A stretch of DNA of 64,000 bases from Heliocidaris tuberculata (lineage: Eukaryota; Echinodermata; Echinoidea; Camarodonta; Echinometridae). The position numbers and the translations under genes are program-made. Location: NCBI GenBank assembly GCA_025618425.1, contig CM046852.1:2715880-2779879 (forward strand). Direction: 5' to 3'. Below, piece after piece: positions 24,600 through 36,533 of this stretch. The number at the start of each line of letters is the position of its first letter. Positions within the stretch are counted from its first letter, which is position 1. The notes under the pieces are model-generated. The model was not told the DNA's origin, did no database searches, and saw only the letters and a program-made list of their open reading frames with translations.

Positions 24600-26413
24600 C
24601 TTAACAACAACAACAACAACAACAAAGAGTAAAGAAAATTATTGATCGTCATAATATCAAAGGGCACATGTCATTTTTCTGAAGGTTCATAATTCCGAAG
24701 GTTCGTTACTCCGAAGGTGCGACATTCCGAAGGTTGTTTTGGAATTAAGAACATTGGGAATAATGAACTATAATTCCAATCCAATCAGGGTATTTATTAA
24801 GCGCCAATATCTAGTTGCCAATAATTTAGGAAGGATGGCAAACAAATACTTAGTGAACCTTTCCTATAGGTCAGGTCAAACTGGAAATATGGATATATAT
24901 TATTTCGTATTCATTTTAAGCAAAACGCATTGTAAATGCTCTATACTGATCGGTCATACGTGTGCTACATCCAATCAATTTACCTGAGGGACTCCAGCAA
25001 GGTTTTTTTGGTCAAGGACTCAATGATGAGTTCGGCAGCAAGGTTTCCGACATTGAGATTCTTTAATGTCACACTGACAGCACTGGGGAAGCAGTGCCGA
25101 ATAAATCTCTTCAGTGAGGGTACATCCTTGTTGATTGAGTCGTGGCCATACTCGTGTTTTTCAAGTACAAGCTCTTTTGCGCTTGGTAGGGTAGCCTCTT
25201 TCGGGTAGTCACAGGCAAGTGTGTCATAGATCATTACTGTGACTTCGTGGACATAAGGGAATGTACTGGGCATGTGGCCATGACTCCACTTTGACAGAGT
25301 CTGACTGTCTATTGATAGCCGAGACACAGGCGATCCCGATGCGTCATTCTTGCCGTCCTACCATATGAAAATATGTAAATAATCATAAATTATTACGACT
25401 CAGTTCTCTATGCCAGGAGAAATAAATTTTCCGGGGGGGGGGGGGGGCATGTCTCATTGAGACCTGTACATCATCCGCGTACACGACAACGGATAAAAGG
25501 GGTACTTTTCAGCTTTAGGAGCGTAACCCGGGTTACGCGTTTAGGGTATGAAAAACAGCAAAAATCAAGAAAAAGGGTATCAAATTCAGAGGTAATATAA
25601 GAAGAAGATCTGCGGAAAGGGGTATAAAAATCAGCGATGTTATACGTGTTTCCCTGTTTAGGGTATCAAAACTACTCCTACTGCAATCCCCGTTTAGGGT
25701 GATTTCAGAAAGTGGTTTGTACGCGGATGGTTTACAGGTCTCAATGAGACACCCCCCCCCCCCCCACCCCCGGATAAATGTACAAAGAGCGTCACAAGAA
25801 GGGTTATTACATGAACACACCTTGTGTGTAGACAATATTTTCCCCGATATATTACGAAGTGTGCACCAGAAATCAGAAACAAAGAAAAAAAGATCGAATT
25901 TGAACAACATAAATTACTTACAACGCAAATACATGTTCGAAAAGAAATATCGCATTCCGCATTTGCTATATAGATTGTAAACATTTTCGTGCTTTACACT
26001 CTCACTGTATTTTTTTTTTATCATGAATGCTTCGTTATGATTCATTTTTTTCAAATTCACTATTTACATTTTATACTTTACCTCACAGCCTCCTGTGGAA
26101 TGGTCATCAGGTAGGGATAGCCGGTCGACTCGCAAATCCTGAAGCTTGGGAAGTGATATGAATGTCTGAAAACGATCTGGTGAAAGTTTCACCATATTCA
26201 GGACGATCATGCCAACCTGGAGTTAAGGTAAATGTCGAGTTCGTATAGGTTTAGTATCAAGGAACTTATAATAGATCAGATATCTCTCTCTCTCTCTCAT
26301 TATGACAATTATTATCGTTTCGTGATCAGCACTGTTTTAAAATTCCATTGCTGTGTTATATGCATACATGTATGTATGTAACCATGCACTAGTCATGAAG
26401 AAACATACATATA

Positions 26414-26473
<60 letters not shown>

Positions 26474-29400
26474 CACAAAATGTTCACAGGAACAAAGTTC
26501 CGACGAAATGCAGAGTTAAAGATATGTAGAAAATAAAGTTCACAACATCGTATAGAATACACACACGAGGAGCATGTTTTTAACTTCACAAGCGCTTTCG
26601 ATTTATTCTCTTCAGGTGAAGTGAGCCTTTGATAGTTTTACATGACTTTATATACAAGTATAATCAAGGTAATACAGTAATATTCAAATGAGGACGAGGT
26701 TTTTAACATTGTCCTATAGTTGTTTTTACGACATGATTAATCTTAATCTTAATCTTAATCTTAGATTAAGCGTTGTAAGTAGGAAGTCTTCTATGTTCAG
26801 TTTGTTTGAGAACAACTCAACACATCGTAAAGTTACACAAAGATTCTTAATGATGTAAAACATCTAATATTTCCTGTGTTCATGGGAATAACAAACAAAG
26901 GTGGGTGACTGTAAAAAAATAACAAAGGAAAAAGATATAGGTTATAGGATATTTCCCAGCATTCGGATTGAACGTGCATAGTCTTAAGAAGAGAAAGACA
27001 TAGAGTGATGGGTGGGGGTGTATATATATATATATATATATAATAAATACGTTAGCACATGTTATGTTTGTTTGTCCACATGCTCCACGTGAATACGTTA
27101 ATTCTTAATTTTACAATTATTGCGCCCCCCCCCCTATTTTGCCGAGTAGTGTGCGCCCCTATTATTAAAACATGAATCCGCTAGTGATTAAGAATTATTT
27201 TTGTAGCATTATCAGTTAGGATTGCATCACCTTAGCTGATGATGCCATGGATGACAGCGCTGAATAGAAGTCATCATGGAAATGAACCTTTCCTAGAGAT
27301 AACGTCGACAGATGTGGCATGTTGCAGATAGCCTTGGCCAGATCATGAGATTCTGATGCTCGTTTACGAAGGTTTATGCGAATCATCTTCAGCGTCTCAA
27401 CCTGTGATGTAAACCATAAAGAAACAATCAGTCAGTATAATTATTTATATTTAATCAGTCTGTCTCATCAAAAACGAATATTATGTAAGAATCCACAGGT
27501 ACACAGGTTTTTTTAAAAAAAACCTAAACTATGATTCCAAAGGCCAAAGGCTCAAATCAAGAGCATGACATAAGTCACATAGGAACTTGTATAATAGTTG
27601 ACATTCCATATACATGAGGGAGAACTTATGCATCCTATTATTCTTGATATGAAAAGGTCGTTCTATACTTGACCAAAGGTTGTTTCAAATATCCTCCAAG
27701 GAGACTATTGCCGTTCATTATTCTAGGATTCAGCTGCAAAAGAAACCATTATGATAGTGAGGAACATTTTATATTCACTAGATAGCTGCATGATCGTGAA
27801 TAAATATATTTACCTTTGAGTTGCCTGCCTTAGCAGCAAGCAAAGAGAAGAAACAATCTTCGAGGCTTATGTTGAAGAAACTGCCAATCCTAGTCACTTG
27901 CAGTGATGGCGAAGTGCATATCAAGTCAGCAAGTTCCCAGGAATGAGTAAAGCCACAGTGCCTTGCGATCTCGATGGTTTCCTGTGAGTAAGATTTGATA
28001 ATAACTTATTTGAGAAGAGATGCATAATGTGCAACTTCAGTGTGTTCCTAGACTCCTACTTACGTGACAGCATTTTCATGATTATGAAACTGATGGCATA
28101 ATATTCTTCCATTTGGGAATAAAAAGAATGAGAAACTCAAAAATCCTACTTTCTTCAGCTAGCACTCAACTTCACGCAAAATGGAAACACAGAAGCACAA
28201 CTGAAATATTTTAACATGTTGACTGTACTACTGAATTCTCTCATTCCCGTGGGCTTTACATAGGGACCACAAGGTTGGGATTAACATTAAGCCTCTCACC
28301 ATTTTGCCAGAGTCGACGACGAAAAGATATCCAGAAACGGTGTGATCAAGCTGCTCCACGTCTATAGTCAGACATGTACTTACGGTCGGGAAATTAGCAT
28401 TGATGGCATCGATTGCTACTTGGTCATGACATTCGAATGCCATGTCTACTGCCTTCTCGATATACGAAAGGTGAGAAATTATGTCTACCCCGGCGCCCTT
28501 CTCTAGAGCCGATAAGAAGTAGAGCAAGTTTGTGTATTCTGAATCGTGAGGTAAGACTCGATCATTCAATAGTCTTTCATACTCCTCGTGATTCGATGTG
28601 TAGAGAGATGCAAGGTACATCCCTGACATGTACTCTTGAAAAAGTTTGTGGGGAAACAGGATGGATTTGGATGACCTCCTGTCATTTCTATGACGCCTTG
28701 ATGCGATGTTTTTTTCCATTGTCAAAACACCTACGTGGCAGCAAGTCTCCCATTCTTTCTGGTAGGAGATGAGCTCATCTTCAGTAAAGAGGAGTCGTTT
28801 TTCCAAGAGTCCGTGGAAGGCGATCTTACCAATCTCGAGTAGACAATCGTTTACTTCACTACGATGATCCGACATGTTCTCATCATCGTCGATCTCAACA
28901 CTTTTGGAGAGGTAATGATCAACCAAAAAGTTAATCATCTCGTTGAATAACTGCGAGAATGTGTGGAGTTTACTCATTGCTTTACGTCTCTCTCCATCGT
29001 ATTCTCTCCACATAACACACAACATGGCCGTGTAGATGGGGAAGGGAGCCATGTTCTCGGCGATTATCCGGTTGTCCTCCATGAAAGTGATAAGGTCTTC
29101 TCCATCCTGTACTGAGTCGGTGTCCTGTGCAAAGAATCTTTCTACATAAGTATCGATATTCTTTCTCGTGAACCCTTTAACTGCAATGAAAGCATACACC
29201 TTCTTGAGATTCTTGAAATGCCTTATCTGGTCAGCCTTCCACGGGCGGGATGTGACCAGTACTGTAGAAGACTTGAACCGGTCATTCATAAGGATCTTCA
29301 TTAGATCCTCATCACTGCCGAACTGGCCATCGAACTCATCCAGTCCGTCAAATACGAGGAAGACGTCTTTCGGATGAGAAAGGATGTACTCATCGATTTG

Positions 29401-32400
29401 TTTCGGTTGAACAGGATTGCTGTCAGAGAGGTATGACTTCACGATCTCACCCACCGTTTTCCCCTTTGCCTTGCGAAGGGGAACTACCATGATCACCTTG
29501 AACTGATGGAATCCTTTCCCATTGGCCCAATCCCAAGCTATTTTCGCGCAAAGAGTCGACTTCCCAGCACCGCCTTCTCCTTGAACCAGTAAGCGCTTCG
29601 GGAGCACTCCGTTTACCTTCGTCTTTAGGAGATCTTCGTACTCAAGTGGTTTCTCTCCATGAGTTGTCTTGTTTTCCCCGAGCAGTAGTAGATTTGTAAA
29701 TATTTTCTCGAATTCGAGAAGAACGTCGAAATTCATAGGATCTGTTTGTATCTGGCAGAGTTCGATGTTGTAGAACTCCTTGAGATCATCGATGCACTGC
29801 TGCAGAAGTTCTGGTGATATGGATGTATCACTCTGCGATCCTGCTAATAAAAAAGCAAAATAAGTTTATATAAGAAGATTACGGACTGCATGGTTTCTAG
29901 AATGTGCTGATGTTCTGAAACGAACACCTTATGATGGACTTCACCTAAATTGATATTACATTTGCAAGGACATACATACAATCATGATGGTTGAGTTCCT
30001 CTAAATGCGTTTGCACTATCTCTTTTACATCTGAAGTATACATGTATACTTTACATACATATGTATTTTTAGTTTTTTTACGTAATCAAAAAATAATTCC
30101 TTTAAAAAAGAGATACTGTTTGACTTAATTCTGACAATTTAAATTTAAGAAAAAAGCATTTGGATATGTGTGGTCGGTTATTCTTCCGTCAGAGAACTCA
30201 CCGGCCTCGTTAGATGATAGAAATTCATCTGCAAGTTGGATGAGCCCGGCGGTCACCATTGCGTCTTTGAGAGCTTGTCTTGCGTTGGATTTCGTCTGCT
30301 TACCGTACCAGTCACGGAGCATCTGCAAAGTTCCATCATACGTTATGTGAGCTCTAGCATGGTTAGTTTCTATATATCGCTGTGTGACAGCAACCTCAAA
30401 ACCCAAAGCCTTGCCGAGGTTGTCAATATCAATGTTTCCCCGGATATTTTTGGCCACTGATTTCAGAATGTCGTCGAAGTCTCTTGGAGAAGTAGAATTA
30501 TCTCTATTACGTAGTAAAAAAAGAAAAGAAAAAGATCATAAGTTTATTTTCACAGTCTGAACACTGACTAAATGAATAATTCTTGAATGAACTAAGAAAA
30601 AAAAAAGAATTTAAGTAAAGTTATTGTTTTAAAGTCACCTCCATCATTCTTGAATCAGACTTCTATAAATCTTTTAGAAATAAAATGTAAACACTTAGTT
30701 TGAAATGATTAGTACAAACTGGCAAATCATCTGCAATTACATAACCTAGTCTTCATCAGGGCATCAGTTTTATCACGTTGCTATTACTTACGAGTTTCCT
30801 GGGCCAGGGTTGAGTTCGACATCTCCGGCTTTGTGTAGGAGTAACTCCGTCGTGTTTGGGGTGGAGCTGATATCTGATTTTGTCCTGTTTCCCGAACACG
30901 CTGATGGGCTAACATCGACAGAGTATTTTGTCTAGTGAGTAAAAATTGAAAAAGGGTAGGCAGGGGCATCGATCCGTTTTTTCGGATGGTGGGGGGGAGG
31001 GGGGGCAAGACAGCCTAACATAACGATGTTCATTTCGCACCCACTTCAATCATCATCAGGGGCGGCGGAGCGTCTTTCAAAGTTGGGGGGGGGGCACCAA
31101 CAAAAAGGGAAACTGCCCCCCTGCCCCCCTCCCCTAATGGTAGGCGATTGATTTGTAGCTGGATCATGAGTGCCTTCTGAAACTTGATCAAACTTTCCGT
31201 TATAAGTTTCTGAAAAATCTACATCAGGTTCTCACTTCTATAGTATTTCTAACATCAAAAAATATGCTTGAATGATTTTATTACTCATAAACTTTTTGGT
31301 AGCCAAAACGTTACCGTTTTGCAATGTGTGCTTGCAAACAAAGTGAAATGAATGTATTAAATAGTAGGCTGACTATATGTATGTTTCTTCACACACATCA
31401 TTTGGCGTATTTATGATCAATTATCAATAAATAGACATGAACGAATGAATGGAATTAATATAAAATCAGTGGCAACCTAAGGAAGTGTCATTCTATATAT
31501 AGCAATTACTTAAAATTATTGAAATATTACAATGTCGACTAAATTCATATAGGGGCGGATCCAGGATTTTGCATAAGGGGGAGGGGCACACAAATGCAGG
31601 ATTATCAACTTAGGGAAACTGCTTGGAGGGAGATCCGTATTTTTTGGCCGGACCTTCAAAAGTCGCTCACGGGGGGAGGGGGGGGGGGGAGTTATGGTGT
31701 CCCGGACACCATAACGCCCCCCCCCCCCTTGAGCGACTTTTGAGTTTCCCTCCATAATTCTCTGACAAGCAACAACAACAACAACAACAAAAAAATCTCA
31801 TTTCTGAAGGGGGGCACAATAAAAAGGGGGACACAATGCATCGTTTCCTTTCAAAGGGAGGGGGGGGGGGGGAGTTATGGTGTCCCGGACACCATAACGC
31901 CCCCCCCCCCCTTGAGCGACTTTTGAGTTTCCCTCCATAATTCTCTAATAAGCAACAACAACTACAAAAAAAAAAGATTCTCATTTCTGAAGGGGGGGGG
32001 CACAATAAAAAGGGGGACACAATGCATAGTTTTCTTTCAAAGGGGGGGGGGGCACGAGCCGGGATTGCCCCCCCCCCAAATCCGCCATTGGGTCGAACAT
32101 ACATACATACCATTCCACTTCCCCCCGTACAATACGGTGCATTGCCTCTCATTCCTGATGAATCATCATTATCATTGTTGGAAAATGCATGTGCGTCGCC
32201 ACACGCTACCGTGGAGGCACTGCCAAGCATGGCAACTGAGTTTGTTGACTCCCTCTTAGAGCAGTTTCGGGAAGTTTCATCCGACTGTGAATGACTTCCA
32301 ATATCGCTGAAATTATCAACAGACCTATGAGCTGTGAAAGAAGCAATATCTCCCTTGTTTGCTTGGCATGATTCAGGAGAAAGTGTCGACTTGTATGCCA

Positions 32401-32608
32401 TGAAGCTGTCACTGCTACAAGAATCTTTACTTTCTTGAGAACATTCTGCGCTGTTGACGGTGTTGTGGATTAAATCGATGAGTATTTGTAGCCTTTGTCT
32501 GCGTCTTTCAAAGAGTTCCTGTAGGTAGACATCAAAGTCAAACTCTCTCGTTTGCCATTTCATGAATCGACCGATTCTGACGCGCCACTCACAAAGTGAG
32601 ACGGGCAT
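22819..32608 (-). CDS. NLR: N-terminal module, 2A motif, death, NACHT, LRR; 11 exons
   Basis: Intracellular immune receptor of NLR type. Exons, 5' to 3': 32608-32111, 30931-30792, 30503-30202, 29840-28300, 27981-27814, 27401-27231, 26216-26082, 25357-24984, 24599-24497, 23280-23221, 22839-22819. Every junction is GT-AG and phases agree, giving 1170 codons and TAA at 22819-22821. Order: unrecognised N-terminal module (1-166); Ser/Thr-rich linker ending in a 2A motif (202-210); death domain (about 221-306); NACHT with Walker A GEGGAGKST (401-409) and Walker B LVFDGLDEF (475-483); LRRs; acidic tail. Such receptors sense danger or microbes, oligomerise through NACHT and recruit death-fold partners. 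A likely acceptor (ccaatgacag) 18 nt before the ATG implies an upstream untranslated exon. Domain calls are secure; ligand and pathway are unknown. Confidence 0.9.
22990..23140 (+). mobile_element. Truncated retrotransposon 3' end
   Basis: The segment runs into gggctgccaccaggat then aataaatgccatttc with an (aattc)n-like tail, matching the tail style of CR1/L2 elements. No coding frame. It lies in the NLR intron before the terminal exon. Confidence 0.45.
23342..23545. mobile_element. Degenerate hAT-like repeat with poly-G runs
   Basis: Contains gaatccaggattttgtg and long G runs, matching the ggcggatccaggattttg family. The ends are not clear. It lies in the NLR intron between exons 10 and 9. 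Confidence 0.55.
23586..23746. mobile_element. MITE with acactctcagaaa ends and TA flanks
   Basis: 161 bp bounded by acactctcagaaa and its reverse complement tttctgagagtgt, each flanked by TA, and containing inner inverted segments (aacctaccaac / gttgataggtt). A TA duplication suggests a Tc1/mariner-type non-autonomous element. Confidence 0.75.
24984..27981 (-). CDS. NLR exons 5-8: leucine-rich repeats
   Basis: Four exons (27981-27814, 27401-27231, 26216-26082, 25357-24984) encode irregular LRRs, for example LRR-type LSTLSLGKVHFHDDFYSAL and LQDLRVDRLSLPDDH. The first three are 56, 57 and 45 codons in phase 0, so they behave as modular repeat exons that can be gained or lost without frameshift. 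Exon 8 is longer and ends in phase 2 (CTCAG|gtaaat). The LRR region is presumed to be the ligand-sensing or autoinhibitory part. Confidence 0.8.
25432..25772. mobile_element. Inverted-repeat element with poly-G/poly-C ends
   Basis: The arms gtctcattgagacctgta and catccgcgtac are repeated inverted on the right (gtacgcggatg, caggtctcaatgagac), ending in C runs. The interior repeats the word gtttagggta several times. It is a foldback or MITE-like repeat in the NLR intron between exons 8 and 7. Confidence 0.75.
26402..26470. repeat. (TA)n microsatellite
   Basis: Long AT dinucleotide run in the NLR intron between exons 7 and 6. Confidence 0.95.
26471..26660 (-). mobile_element. Possible retroelement fragment
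   Basis: Read on the minus strand, an interrupted frame includes SPEENKSKALVKL in a context often seen at the ends of dispersed retroelements. Only a fragment is present and the family is not settled. Confidence 0.3.
28300..29840 (-). CDS. NLR exon 4: NACHT NTPase domain
   Basis: One large exon of 1541 nt covers the whole NACHT and associated helical region. It shows the P-loop GEGGAGKST, the Walker B DGLDEF, a sensor-1-like VLVTSRPW, and further helical and winged-helix segments (ITFMEDN, LCVMWREY, FPHKLFQEYMSGMYLA). The real exon ends at AAAATG|gtgaga (28300), phase 0; the frame continuing to 28228 is intron. A single-exon NACHT followed by small LRR exons is the usual NLR gene structure. 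All key nucleotide-binding residues are intact, so the protein is predicted to be active. Confidence 0.92.
30202..30503 (-). CDS. NLR exon 3: death domain
   Basis: Encodes about 100 residues with the six-helix death-domain pattern: DFDDILKSVAKNIRG, then LGKALGFEVAVTQRYIETN, then GTLQMLRDWYGKQ and ARQALKDAMVTAGLIQLADEF. This is the arrangement of NLR and adaptor death domains (an L..LG..LG core, an M/L..W motif, then L..AL...GL..LA). It begins only about 11 residues after the 2A proline, so the downstream product would carry its death domain almost at its new N terminus. Phase 2 in, phase 1 out (GAGGCCG|gtgagt). Confidence 0.88.
30792..30931 (-). CDS. NLR exon 2: linker with 2A ribosome-skipping motif
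   Basis: Short exon (140 nt; phase 0 in, phase 2 out) encoding a Ser/Thr-rich linker followed by ELLLHKAGDVELNPGPGN. It contains the complete 2A consensus D-V/I-E-x-N-P-G-P preceded by a Leu-rich, helix-prone stretch, as is typical of active 2A sequences. Because skipping this exon would put exon 3 out of frame with exon 1, the motif must be present in any productive transcript that starts in exon 1. Confidence 0.85.
30800..30826 (-). other. 2A translational recoding site (GDVELNPGP)
   Basis: Residues 202-210 of the NLR. Active 2A peptides stop the ribosome from forming the Gly-Pro bond and let it resume at Pro. The predicted products are residues 1-209 and 210-1170. The motif is read directly from the sequence; activity is inferred from the family. 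Efficiency could be partial, leaving some full-length fusion. Confidence 0.85.
31551..32088. mobile_element. Nested hAT-like repeats with duplicated palindromic module
   Basis: Starts aggggcggatccaggatttt and ends aaatccgccattg, the two terminal types of the local hAT-like family. Inside, a module containing the perfect palindrome-like gttatggtgtcccggacac...ataac occurs twice (about 31690 and 31873), each followed by gcccccc, ttgagcgacttttgag and a caacaacaa run. It lies in the NLR intron between exons 1 and 2 and touches the donor region of exon 1. Confidence 0.65.
32111..32608 (-). CDS. NLR exon 1: unrecognised 166-residue N-terminal module
   Basis: Starts MPVSLCEWRVRIGRF, then a basic, helix-prone segment (YLQELFERRRQRLQILIDLI), then about 110 residues rich in Ser, Asn, Asp and Cys with no hydrophobic signal segment. 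It ends in phase 0 at ATG|gtatgtatgt. The next exon also starts in phase 0, and the only plausible start for the spliced frame is here, because exons 2 and 3 have no Met before the death domain. I do not recognise the family. The reading frame runs on past the donor into repeat DNA with Cys- and Pro-rich homopolymer translation, which is not coding. Confidence 0.7.
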
Positions 32609-35600
32609 GGTGAAACTGGAGTCTGTCTGTCATTGGAAAAAAAAATGTGGGCGTGTAACTACTAAGAGAAATCACAGAAATACAAAATATGAAGTACAAA
32701 GGACATCTGTTTTTAGAGAAAGTAAAGAATACATACAAATTATGACATGTGAAAAGTTGGCATGTTCAGGTGAGGAGAAAGCAAGTTGCAAAGACTGGTC
32801 TGAATTCATAAAATAAACATTAAACGAAGACCCTGAAAATAAGTTTTGCTTTATTAAGACTGAAGATTGCCACCTTTACATGTTCCTTTTTTTTTCTTTT
32901 CTTGTGGTGGTGGTGGTGGTGGGGGGGGGGGGGGAGGGGCTAAAATTCCACCAGCGGTCTCCCTCCCCGTATGGGAACAGATAATAAAGGCATGGCGTAC
33001 CGTAATGAATTGGGTTGGCCGTTGAATGATTAACAGTTTGCCAAGAGGATAACGTTTCAAACCACTCAACTACGAAACACCCTAGTCAAGTTGCATTATA
33101 CAAGCGAAGCAGCTTTCTTAATACCCAATTTTAACATGACAAAAACTTTAAAAGGTAGTCCAAAATACAGTAGATGAAAAAAAAAATACTCAACAGAATA
33201 CTCACTAAGTCTGGCTGAAATTAGAATTCTATATATATAAAAAAATCATTGATTTTACATATTAGTTTTAAACCGGAATAGGTGCCGCGTTATCCACTCC
33301 TTGTATCATTACACCTTTCAATCACAAATGGAAAAAGAACAGTGGCAAGAAAATATATTAACACATAACACGAAATAACCTAATTCTATATAACATGTAA
33401 ATAGGCCTACGTTATTATTCAATCATGCCAGGGCGTGTGAATTGACTTTGACCCCATAATCTACTAAATATCGCTATTGTATTCAAATCAATTTCCATAC
33501 TCCATTAATAATTAACAAATATGTATTTTGATTGTTTTTACACCAGGATCCATCAAGCGCATGTAGCCTATTTGCATAATATTATCGGTCAGGTCATAAT
33601 CTAGTCAAGCAGCAATAATTTTATTTTCTTCTTAAGTAGTCTGCGAAAGAACGTGCCTCATTGAGGATATTTGTAGTTCAAAACTGTTTTGCATCAACGG
33701 ATTTTTTCCCCCTTCATATAGAAGTTGGAAGGAATGAGAGGCGTTTTGAATTTGATTTGAAATTAACATTTATTTCCTTCTCGTCAGGAACAGTGTAAAA
33801 TAAAACGAGATAATACATTTGTAACATTGCTGTCAACATATAGCACAATATACATAGTAAATAATTCAGAGAACAGAAGGAGGCGAAAACCCGAAAAGCA
33901 AAGCTTGTGTTGGGAAACGCCCGTAAAAAATTAATACAAGTTACTGAAAGAATATTACATTGAGCACTGAAGAACATAATACGTGGATGAGAGAGAGGAA
34001 AAGACAGTATATAGAGAAAGGACTTAAAAGAGAGTCAGGCATTTTGGACTATTGTGTCTATGATGGCATCACCAGAGATTGCAGTATACATACATATATA
34101 TACAGGCAGCATACATATAGATACAGATACATATCATTAAAGATGAGCAAAGAACAGCAGCAATAACATCGTCCGACAACACTGTCCCAAAGAGTATACA
34201 ATGTTTACCATAGGCGGCGGAAACATCGCGCGGCCGGACATTGGAAATGTGTGTGTGTGTGTGTGTGTGGGGGGGGGGGACCCTTTGTCCGCAAACAACA
34301 AAAGGTCCCCCCCCCCCCCACACCGTCCGAGCGCGACGCTTCGCTTCGCATGAATGTTACATAATACAATGAAAAGGATTGAGCGTGATGTTCCTTTTTG
34401 ATCTAGGGATTTGTTCATTCAGATCAACCTTGTTAATATTTTATCACCTAAAGATGGCGCCATTACACTATGACCCTTTCAACAGTTCTAGTTTTGTCAG
34501 CTATGAGACAGAAGAGCCAAATACAAGTGGTAACAAAATAAGAAGAGCCTGATCGGTTAAGAGTAGGCATTTTGTCCGTCCGTGACTTTTAATATTTTAT
34601 GGATTTTAATTCTAGTGGGGGACCATGGCAACCAAATTTTATCAAATTTCAACTCCTTCAGTGATGCCCTTCACAATGAAACATAAAATAGCTCTCTTCA
34701 ATTTAATCCTTATTTTCTACAGGCCTTTAAACTTTCAAAATTTGTCAAATGTCCGCCCGTGACTAACCGATCAGGCTCAGAACTAAAATGATATTTGATT
34801 AAATAATTGTTTTTTCATCAGTTCTGTTCTTTATACTTCAAGTTTAATTTTCGTTGTTAAAAGAGAATAATGACTTCACCATCTGCTTTCTAATCTTCAT
34901 TAGAATACTTCATTTGTGATATTACATCAGATAAACAGTGCCACCACATGTAATTAGGAACACTATCTGCTTTTTGTTGTTGCTGAATGTCTACTGATTA
35001 TTTCCTTTTCACGTAGGAACAATGGCTGGCTCGGCAAAACAAAATAAATGTAGGGCAGTGGCAGATTTACGGAGGCGGTGGGCATAAAAAAAATGTGCCT
35101 TCACAGTGTATTCTTATGCTCTCCTTTCAAATTTTGGACCCCAAAACACTGGAAAAAGGGCACCTGAAAAATGTGTTAACCATATTAGCCATTTTTCGCT
35201 TTTTGTTGATATTCTCAGTTATTAAAAAAAAAAAAAAAAAACCCCTCTCTTATACCGCATCATTTACGAACAAGACTTTCATCAACTCTTTGAACTCTAA
35301 GCCCGAGGGAACTCAGACTAAAAACATAGTCATATAATGTTAAACTATACTGTGCCATGGACCTATATATAGATTTGAATGTTTATTGCTTTGTTGATGT
35401 TCTGACGATTATAATACTCTAAATTATGAAAAAAACTTTCCCTCCACTTTTAAAAGTCTCATTCACATCAAAGTCCTATATTAAATTATAGATAGGGACA
35501 TTAGCTAAAGCAAAATGCGTGTAAGGACGAGTGTGGGTGGATCCCGGGGTGGATGCGTGTGTGTTGTATGTAGGGGGAGATGGGGGAGGGGCGTCATTCT

Positions 35601-35990
35601 TTCCCTCCCCGAAAAATTCTGTCTACGTCCCTGTTGATACCTTTAAATGACTTGTTTTAGAAGAATATGATGATAACCAAGGTGAAGCAGCTGCAGCAAA
35701 AGTTTGTATATTTGTTCCTTTTTTTAGTTGAGGATCTTTATAACCACTCTTCCATGCACGTGTGGTTGAGGCGCGCGAGGTTGACTCATAATAAGCGGTG
35801 ACATGACACATTTATTCCGGAGAGCAGCCGGGCTAACAGGCAGTCCTGCTCATAACTAGCATGATGGGGGCCCTTGCGTCCTGTGCGAGGCTATTTTTGG
35901 AAAGTATTTACTGGGAATGCCCCAAATAAAAGGCAACATTGGTTGAAGGGCGATGAGAGGTCGAGAACGAGAGTTTAAGGAATATTTTAA

Positions 35991-36000
<10 letters not shown>
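32609..36000. other. Intergenic repeat-rich DNA upstream of the NLR
   Basis: No supported coding exon. It should hold the NLR promoter and a 5' untranslated exon, which could not be placed. Noted: a gt-rich then G-run/C-run hairpin at 34248-34322 (ggggggacc / ggtcccccc) inside a GC-rich block; a possible minus-strand retrotransposon 3' end at 33740-33900; a hAT-like end (gcagtggcagattta) at about 35055; and A-runs near 35223. Confidence 0.4.
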
Positions 36001-36024
<24 letters not shown>

Positions 36025-36028
<4 letters not shown>

Positions 36029-36453
36029 CCCGTAACTAGGATTTTTGAGGGGTGTTCAACATTGGAAAAAGTGGACCTTTCTAAGGGAGCGAAGCGACCG
36101 AGTAGGGATGGCGGTAGGGGTCAGGGGGCATGACATGAGGGTATGGGCACGAGCGTAGTCAGAATTATTTGACAGGGGGTGGGTCAAATGTGAAGTCCGA
36201 ACATAATTATACTACCACTGTGTAGGATTCCAAATACTGCAAGCGAACAAAGCGAGCGAGAGAAAAATAAAAGTAAACTTTTAAATGGCAAAGTGCCAAT
36301 AGGTGAAATGTAATAAAGCTACATCTACGGTCATCTTGTTGCAAAGATTATTCATATTGGCATAATGTACAAAATTCGAAAATTAGTGGTGAAATACAAC
36401 ATCGATTCGAACCCAATGACCCCCCCCCCCCCCCACCCCCAGTTACGGGCCTG
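36025..36453. mobile_element. hAT-like MITE inserted in a (GA)n microsatellite
   Basis: Ends aggcccgtaact and agttacgggcct are inverted repeats, and GA repeat flanks both sides (36000-36024 and from 36454). This is consistent with an 8-bp duplication of agagagag at insertion. The interior is non-coding with a C run near the right end. Confidence 0.75.
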
Positions 36454-36477
36454 AGAGAGAGAGAGAGATAGATAGAT

Positions 36478-36533
<56 letters not shown>

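Noticed and set aside
28228..28299. Extension of the NACHT frame to a stop at 28228
   Set aside because: A good donor (AAAATG|gtgaga) in phase 0 leads directly into the LRR exon at 27981, which also begins in phase 0.
31667..32110. C-terminal half of the 313-residue frame that begins at 32608
   Set aside because: After the donor at 32111 the frame reads through a hAT-like repeat with poly-G/C runs; only the first 166 codons behave as an exon.
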